From positions 423,400 to 487,399 of the forward strand of contig CALSRE010000001.1 of NCBI GenBank assembly GCA_943788675.1: 64,000 nt of DNA, in the 5' to 3' direction. The number at the start of each line of letters is the position of its first letter. The stretch's first letter is position 1. Positions 58,533 through 64,000 of this stretch are shown here, piece by piece. Made by a program: the position numbers and the translations under genes. The notes below the pieces were generated by a model that was given only the letters and a program-made list of their open reading frames with translations, was not told where the DNA came from and ran no database searches. This DNA is from an uncultured bacterium (lineage in GTDB: Bacteria; Fidelibacterota; Marinisomatia; Marinisomatales; Marinisomataceae).

Positions 58533-59212
58533 TTGCTATACATTTGATTAATAGTTTCTATAGGATTTTCTGATTGAAATACTTGCGATCCTGCTACAAG
58601 TATATCTGCGCCTGACTCAATTACGCTTTTATAATTTTCTAGTTTAATTCCCCCATCAACTTGAATTAAAATATTTTCCCTAATATTATTTTGGTTTAAA
58701 TAATTATCAATTTCAGAAATTTTATCTAGGGTCGATGGAATAAAGCTTTGTCCACCAAACCCAGGTTCAACTGACATTACTACAATATAATCTATATGCT
58801 CTAGGTATTTTTTAATTATAGAAAATGGTGTTTTTGGTTTTAATGCTAAACCGCATTTCAAGTTATTTTTTTTAATTGTATTAATCAAAATTTTTGGAGG
58901 GAACGTAAATCGTGATTCAGTTGCTTCTATGTGAAAGGATATACCATTAGCCCCAGCTTTGATAAATGGTAAAAGCATATCGAATGGGTTGCTTACCATT
59001 AAATGAACATCAAAAAATAAATCTGAGTGCTTTCTCAAATCTTTAACCACTGAAGGACCAAAAGATAAATTAGGTACAAATTGTTGATCCATAATATCTA
59101 AATGAAGCCATTTTGCATTCGAGTTATTACAGAAATTTATTTCTTTTTTAAGATTGGAAAAGTCTGCACCCAAAAGCGACGGAGCAATGACTGGATTTTT
59201 ATGATTGGACAT
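58529..59212 (-). CDS. rpe: Ribulose-phosphate 3-epimerase
   Basis: IAPSLLGADFSNLKKE; LHLDIMDQQFVPNLSFGP; VMSVEPGFGGQSFIPSTLDKI. Confidence 0.96.
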   Translation of the reverse strand: MSNHKNPVIAPSLLGADFSNLKKEINFCNNSNAKWLHLDIMDQQFVPNLSFGPSVVKDLRKHSDLFFDVHLMVSNPFDMLLPFIKAGANGISFHIEATESRFTFPPKILINTIKKNNLKCGLALKPKTPFSIIKKYLEHIDYIVVMSVEPGFGGQSFIPSTLDKISEIDNYLNQNNIRENILIQVDGGIKLENYKSVIESGADILVAGSQVFQSENPIETINQMYSK

Positions 59213-59288
59213 GATTAAGAAGCTACATAAAATTGTTTTTTAATAGCAAAGGAATTGTTGATAAATAGATATGTTTTTTATATCTTAG

Positions 59289-59302
59289 ACCGACTAGTCG
59301 GT
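59289..59302. promoter_or_regulatory. Perfect 14-bp palindrome ACCGACTAGTCGGT, putative TetR operator
   Basis: Three bases upstream of the TetR-family start (ATG 59305). Confidence 0.8.
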
Positions 59303-59304
59303 TT

Positions 59305-59913
59305 ATGAATAAAGATATAATACAAAATAAAAAAAATGTAATTCTTAATGCAGCTGTTAAAGTTTTGACAAATAAAGGATACTATAGTAGTACTATGGAT
59401 GATATTGTCAAAGAATCAAAGATGAGCAAGGGAGCAATTTACCATTACTATTCAAGCAAAAAAGATGTTTACTTAGCTGTCATTGAAATGTGGGAAGAGC
59501 ACATCCAAAAATTGTTAGCACCTGCTGCTACTGAGAATTCAAGCGCAGATGGAATTAGAACAGTATTTAACTTATTTAAAAAACAATTGAAAATTGATGG
59601 AAGTTTTTTTAATTGTTTGCCAACTTTGTGGGCTATTGCCAGACATGATAATGACTTTAAAATAGCCATGCAGAAAGTTTATAACCGTTTTCAAAAATTT
59701 ATTGAATTAATAATTTTAAAAGGTATTGAAAGTAAAGAGTTTGGTAATCTCAGACCTGAAAATTCTAAAACATCAGCATTGTCATTGATTTTGAATTTTG
59801 AGGGAATTTTTTGGTTTAATATTTTTCAATCTAAATATGTAGATGCTGAAAAGTATATTGATGAAATTTCAAATTATATTTTATATGCCTATACACAAAA
59901 AGGGGTCAAGTAA
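59305..59913 (+). CDS. TetR/AcrR family transcriptional regulator
   Basis: ILNAAVKVLTNKGYYSSTMDDIVKESKMSKGAIYHYYSSKKDVYLAVIEMW. Confidence 0.94.
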   Translation: MNKDIIQNKKNVILNAAVKVLTNKGYYSSTMDDIVKESKMSKGAIYHYYSSKKDVYLAVIEMWEEHIQKLLAPAATENSSADGIRTVFNLFKKQLKIDGSFFNCLPTLWAIARHDNDFKIAMQKVYNRFQKFIELIILKGIESKEFGNLRPENSKTSALSLILNFEGIFWFNIFQSKYVDAEKYIDEISNYILYAYTQKGVK

Positions 59914-61727
59914 TGTCAAAAGAACAAGTAGTAGATTTAAGTAAAATAAAAACTGGTGGTACATTTCTTACTAATGTAGTGGGATCTGAAAAAATTTTTT
60001 GTAAAGAATTATTTTCAGAAGAAGAAAAAATGATTTACGAAGCAATGCATGATTTCGCAATAAATGAATTATTGCCATTATCCCAAAATGAGCTGAATAA
60101 AAAAGATGAAAAATTAATTAGAAAGCTTGTTGAGCAGATGGGTGATTTAGGTTTTTTAGGAATCGATGTACCTGAAAAATACGGTGGATCTGAAATGACT
60201 AAAACTGGAATGTGTATTTTAGCTGAAGGTATCTCATTTTGTGGAAGTCCCTCTTTCTGCACGGTTTGGAATGTTCAAACTTCTATCGGTTCTTTAGGTA
60301 TTATTTGGTATGGAAATGATGAACAAAAGCAAAAATGGCTACCTGGAATTTGTTCAGGAGAAAAAATTGCAGCCTTTGGCCTTACTGAGCCAGAAGCTGG
60401 TTCTGATGCTACTAATTCAAAGACTACTGGCGTACTTTCAGATGATGGAAAACATTACATTTTGAATGGACAAAAAATATTTATTTCAAATGGTGCTTGG
60501 GCAGATACTTTCATCATTGCCTTGAAAATAGATGGAAAATTTTCTTCTATTGTGGTGGAGAAAGGAACTCCAGGTTTTGATATCGGTAAAGAAGAAAAAA
60601 AGATGGGAATGGAAGGTTCATCAACTGTCCCATTATATTTTACAGACTGTAAAGTTCCAGTTGAAAATTTGCTTGGTAAAGTTGGGGAAGGTGCTGGACC
60701 AGCTTTCTGCGGTTTAAATATCGGTCGTTTTAAATTAGGTGCATCTGCTATTGGAGGAATGATTCTGGGTATGCAAAATGCTGTTGAATATGCAAAAAGT
60801 AGAAAAGCTTTTGGTCAATCAATTTCTGACTTTGGATCAATCAAAGAGAAGTTAGCTTCTTCTGCAATATTAATATATACTCTTGATAGTACATGTTATT
60901 CTGTGATTGGAAAACAGACTGAAGCAATAAATGAGCTGGATAAAAATGATCCTCAATATTATGTTAAACAAGGAAACACAACCGAACAATATATTGCAGA
61001 AAATTCAATTGTAAAAGTATATGGAAGTGAATCAGCCGAACAATTAATTGATCATTGCTTTCAAATTTTTGGAGGTTACGGTTTTATCGAAGAATATCCT
61101 ATGGCGCAAGCTTATAGAGATAATAGAATCAACAAAATTTGGGAAGGAACAAATGAAATTAATAGAATGCTTTGCGGAAGAGCTATGATTACCAAAGCAT
61201 TGAGCGGAGAAATTGGATTTAGAGAATATTTAGAAAAAGTTGATGGTTATTGCAATGAAGGCTTAGATAGTGGTTATGAAGGAGATTACAAAAATGAAGC
61301 TGAATGTATTGAAGCTTCAAAAGCAGTATACGCTATATGTTTAAATGAGTCTTTAAGCAAGCATGGTCAAGATATAGGAACAGAGCAGGTTATAATCGAA
61401 AATCTAGCAAATATCCTTATTTATTCATACGTAGCTGATTCAACTTTGAGTAGAGTTATTCAAAATAAAGATTTTTATATGAAAAAAAATCAAATTGTTC
61501 CTGAGCTTTGCGCTAAAGTTTATACAGCAGAGCAAGGAATCAGAGTTATGGAATATGCCAATAAAATTTTAAATAATATTTATGATGGTAGCGTTCCTGA
61601 GCAATTAAATAATAAACTAGAAGTGCTGAAGAAGAGGTTAACTTTATCAACAGATACTATTGGTTTAAAGAAAATAATAGGTGAAAAAGTTGTAGAAACT
61701 GGCGGTTATCCAGTAAAAAGCTTTTAG
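59913..61727 (+). CDS. Acyl-CoA dehydrogenase (long, FadE/VLCAD-like)
   Basis: FGLTEPEAGSDATNSKT; RKAFGQSISDFGSIKEKLA; FGGYGFIEEYPMAQAYRDNRINKIWEGTNEINRML. Confidence 0.95.
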   Translation: MSKEQVVDLSKIKTGGTFLTNVVGSEKIFCKELFSEEEKMIYEAMHDFAINELLPLSQNELNKKDEKLIRKLVEQMGDLGFLGIDVPEKYGGSEMTKTGMCILAEGISFCGSPSFCTVWNVQTSIGSLGIIWYGNDEQKQKWLPGICSGEKIAAFGLTEPEAGSDATNSKTTGVLSDDGKHYILNGQKIFISNGAWADTFIIALKIDGKFSSIVVEKGTPGFDIGKEEKKMGMEGSSTVPLYFTDCKVPVENLLGKVGEGAGPAFCGLNIGRFKLGASAIGGMILGMQNAVEYAKSRKAFGQSISDFGSIKEKLASSAILIYTLDSTCYSVIGKQTEAINELDKNDPQYYVKQGNTTEQYIAENSIVKVYGSESAEQLIDHCFQIFGGYGFIEEYPMAQAYRDNRINKIWEGTNEINRMLCGRAMITKALSGEIGFREYLEKVDGYCNEGLDSGYEGDYKNEAECIEASKAVYAICLNESLSKHGQDIGTEQVIIENLANILIYSYVADSTLSRVIQNKDFYMKKNQIVPELCAKVYTAEQGIRVMEYANKILNNIYDGSVPEQLNNKLEVLKKRLTLSTDTIGLKKIIGEKVVETGGYPVKSF

Positions 61728-61736
61728 GAGGAAAAA

Positions 61737-62870
61737 ATGAGTAATAAAGCAGTTATAATAGATGGAGTAAGATCCCCAATTGGAACCAAAGGAAGCCCAT
61801 TGATTGGCATGAGACCTGATGAAATTGCAGGGCAAGTAATTAAAGGGTTGCTTGATAGAAATAAAGCATTAAATATTAACGATATCGAAGATGTTTCTTT
61901 AGGGTGTGCTTTTCCAGAAGGGCCAACAGGCATGTTGGTTGCTAGAGGAGCCTCTATTCTTGCTGGTATTCCTGAGACCGCTGCAGCCAATGTAATTAAC
62001 AGATATTGTGGCTCTGCGATGACATCTCTTCACATGATTAGTTCTGCAATTGAAGCAGGAGATATTGAAGTTGGAGTTGCTGGAGGAGTAGAAGATATGT
62101 TTACAATTCCTCAAGGAGGATTTGCTCCTGATTTTAATGTAAAGTTGGCAGAAGAAGACTATTATATATCAATGGGAGAAGGAGCAGAACTTTTAGCTGA
62201 TGAGCTTAGTATTTCAAGAGAAGATCAAGAGGAATTTTCTTTCAGATCACACGAAAGAGCTGTTGAAGCAAGAGATTCTGGAAAGTTTGATAATGAAATT
62301 GTTCCTATAATTCTTGAAGATGGATCTATTCTTGATAAAGACAGTGGACCAAGAAATCCAGATAAAGAAAAAATTAAATCTTTAAAACCTGCTTTCAAAG
62401 CTGATGGAACTGTAACAGCTGCAACAAGTAGCCCATTTTCAATTGGAGCTTCAGCGATGTTAATTACTAGCGAAAATTATGCCAAAAAGAACGGACTTAA
62501 AATCAGAGCATATATTGAAGGAAGGGCTGTTGCTGGGGTTAACTGGACAATGTTCGGATCAGGCCCGATTCCTGCTACCGCTAAAGCTTTAAAAAATACT
62601 GGATTGAGCATGGATGATATTGATGTAGTTGAAATAAATGAAGCTTTCGCAGCTCAGGCACTATATTGTATCCGAAAAGCTGATTGGGATGAAAGTAAAG
62701 TTAATTTAAATGGTGGCGCTATTGCATTAGGTCATCCATTAGGCATATCAGGAACTAGAATTATAACAACTTTATTGAATATCCTAGAGCAGCAAGATAA
62801 ATCTACTGGACTAGCAACTATGTGTGTTGGTACTGGGCAAGGAATAACAACAATTATTAAAAGGGGATAA
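61737..62870 (+). CDS. Acetyl-CoA C-acyltransferase (thiolase)
   Basis: VINRYCGSAMTSLHMISSAIEAGDIEVGVAGGVEDM; VEINEAFAAQALYCI; NLNGGAIALGHPLGISGTRI; MCVGTGQG. Confidence 0.96.
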   Translation: MSNKAVIIDGVRSPIGTKGSPLIGMRPDEIAGQVIKGLLDRNKALNINDIEDVSLGCAFPEGPTGMLVARGASILAGIPETAAANVINRYCGSAMTSLHMISSAIEAGDIEVGVAGGVEDMFTIPQGGFAPDFNVKLAEEDYYISMGEGAELLADELSISREDQEEFSFRSHERAVEARDSGKFDNEIVPIILEDGSILDKDSGPRNPDKEKIKSLKPAFKADGTVTAATSSPFSIGASAMLITSENYAKKNGLKIRAYIEGRAVAGVNWTMFGSGPIPATAKALKNTGLSMDDIDVVEINEAFAAQALYCIRKADWDESKVNLNGGAIALGHPLGISGTRIITTLLNILEQQDKSTGLATMCVGTGQGITTIIKRG

Positions 62871-62871
62871 A

Positions 62872-64000
62872 ATGAGTATTGAAATAAAAAAATGTGCCGT
62901 TCTTGGCGCTGGAGTTATGGGAGCTCAAATTGCTGGCCATATCGCAAACGCAGGTATTCCATCGTTGTTGTTTGATATCAATGAAGAACTTGCTAAAAAG
63001 GGTGTTGAAGGCCTTTCTAAATTAAAACCTGCTCCATTATTTTCAAGTAAAAATAGTTCACTTATCACTCCTTGTACATATGATAATGATTTAGATAAAC
63101 TAGGTGATTGTGATTTGATAATTGAAGCAGTTGCAGAAAAGATTGAAATTAAACATACTGTTTATAAAAATCTTCTTCCTCATTTAAAAGAAGACACTAT
63201 CTTAGCTTCAAATACATCAGGAATACCGCTTGCTAATCTTGTTGAAGTTTTACCAGAGGAAGTTCAATGTAGATTTTTAATTGCTCACTTCTTCAATCCG
63301 CCAAGATATTTAAAATTATTAGAATTAGTCAAAGGCCCAAAAACCTCAGATGATGTATATAATACTATTACAGATTTTGGTGAAACAACTTTAGGAAAAG
63401 GAATTGTTCATGCCAAAGATACTCCAGGATTTATCGGAAATAGGCTAATAAACGCGAGCGGAACATTAACTTTTAATAAGGCAGTAGAGTACGGTTTGAC
63501 AGTAGAGGATGTTGATGCACTATATGGTACTTTAGTTGGTAACGCAAAAAGCGCATATTTTCGAACACAAGATGTTGTTGGATTAGATACAGCGCTTAAT
63601 GTTCAAAATAATATGTATGAGCGCGTTACAACCGAAAGCGAAGAAGAAAGACAAAAATTTAAAGCTCCAGAACTGCTAGTAAAGCTCGTTGAAGATGGAA
63701 GATTGGGTCAAAAATCTGGTCAAGGATGGTATAAAAAAGAAGGTAAGGAAATTTTATCACTTGACTTTGATACTATGGAATATTCTCCAACAAAGAAGAG
63801 AATGTTTGATACAATTAGAGTAGGTAAACCTATTAAAGATCTTAAAAAACGATTAGCTGCTATTACATATCTTGATGATGTCGGAGCTAAGTTTTTATGG
63901 GAGGTTAATGCGCCTATGTTTACCTATACAGCTGAGTTAATTCCTGAAATAGCAGATAGTATTATTGAAATAGATAATGCTATGAGGTGGGGCTTTGCAA
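62872..64000 (+). CDS. 3-hydroxyacyl-CoA dehydrogenase (3' end outside window)
   Basis: ATG 62872: MSIEIKKCAVLGAGVMGAQIAGHIANAGIPSLLFDIN; LIIEAVAEKIEIK; NTSGIPLANLVEVLPEE; AHFFNPPRYLKLLELVKG. Confidence 0.94.
   Translation, partial: MSIEIKKCAVLGAGVMGAQIAGHIANAGIPSLLFDINEELAKKGVEGLSKLKPAPLFSSKNSSLITPCTYDNDLDKLGDCDLIIEAVAEKIEIKHTVYKNLLPHLKEDTILASNTSGIPLANLVEVLPEEVQCRFLIAHFFNPPRYLKLLELVKGPKTSDDVYNTITDFGETTLGKGIVHAKDTPGFIGNRLINASGTLTFNKAVEYGLTVEDVDALYGTLVGNAKSAYFRTQDVVGLDTALNVQNNMYERVTTESEEERQKFKAPELLVKLVEDGRLGQKSGQGWYKKEGKEILSLDFDTMEYSPTKKRMFDTIRVGKPIKDLKKRLAAITYLDDVGAKFLWEVNAPMFTYTAELIPEIADSIIEIDNAMRWGFA

Overview
This 64 kb window comes from an AT-rich, very gene-dense bacterial chromosome. 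Gene content (alternative complex III plus caa3 oxidase, Ni-SOD, compact overlapping genes) would suit a marine Marinimicrobia/SAR406- or FCB-like lineage, but that is inference and was not tested. The most confident blocks are: acyl-CoA/beta-oxidation genes at both ends; a preQ0/preQ1 operon (queC-queE-queD-queF); a glycerol-phosphate polymer/glycosyltransferase cluster; Ni-SOD with a DUF6580-like membrane partner; a tRNA-Lys(CTT); glpX with class I aldolase; a TonB receptor locus flanked by matched palindromes; Fe/Mn-SOD and tpx; a contiguous ACIII (act) - SCO - cytochrome c oxidase - heme A biosynthesis cluster (41.5-56.2 kb); rpiB-tkt-rpe; and a TetR-controlled beta-oxidation operon with a perfect palindromic operator. 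No CRISPR array, rRNA or obvious mobile element was found. Best leads: an ECF sigma factor interrupted at a T9 homopolymer beside a small envelope-type module; a Rieske-like lipoprotein with a non-canonical ligand motif divergent from a His-rich membrane protein and a YceI gene; a Ni-SOD whose Sec cleavage site would expose the Ni-hook histidine, paired with a putative S-component-like membrane protein; an internally duplicated 1115-aa CPBP protease; and several unassigned operators. All family names are from reading the translations; no database search was run.
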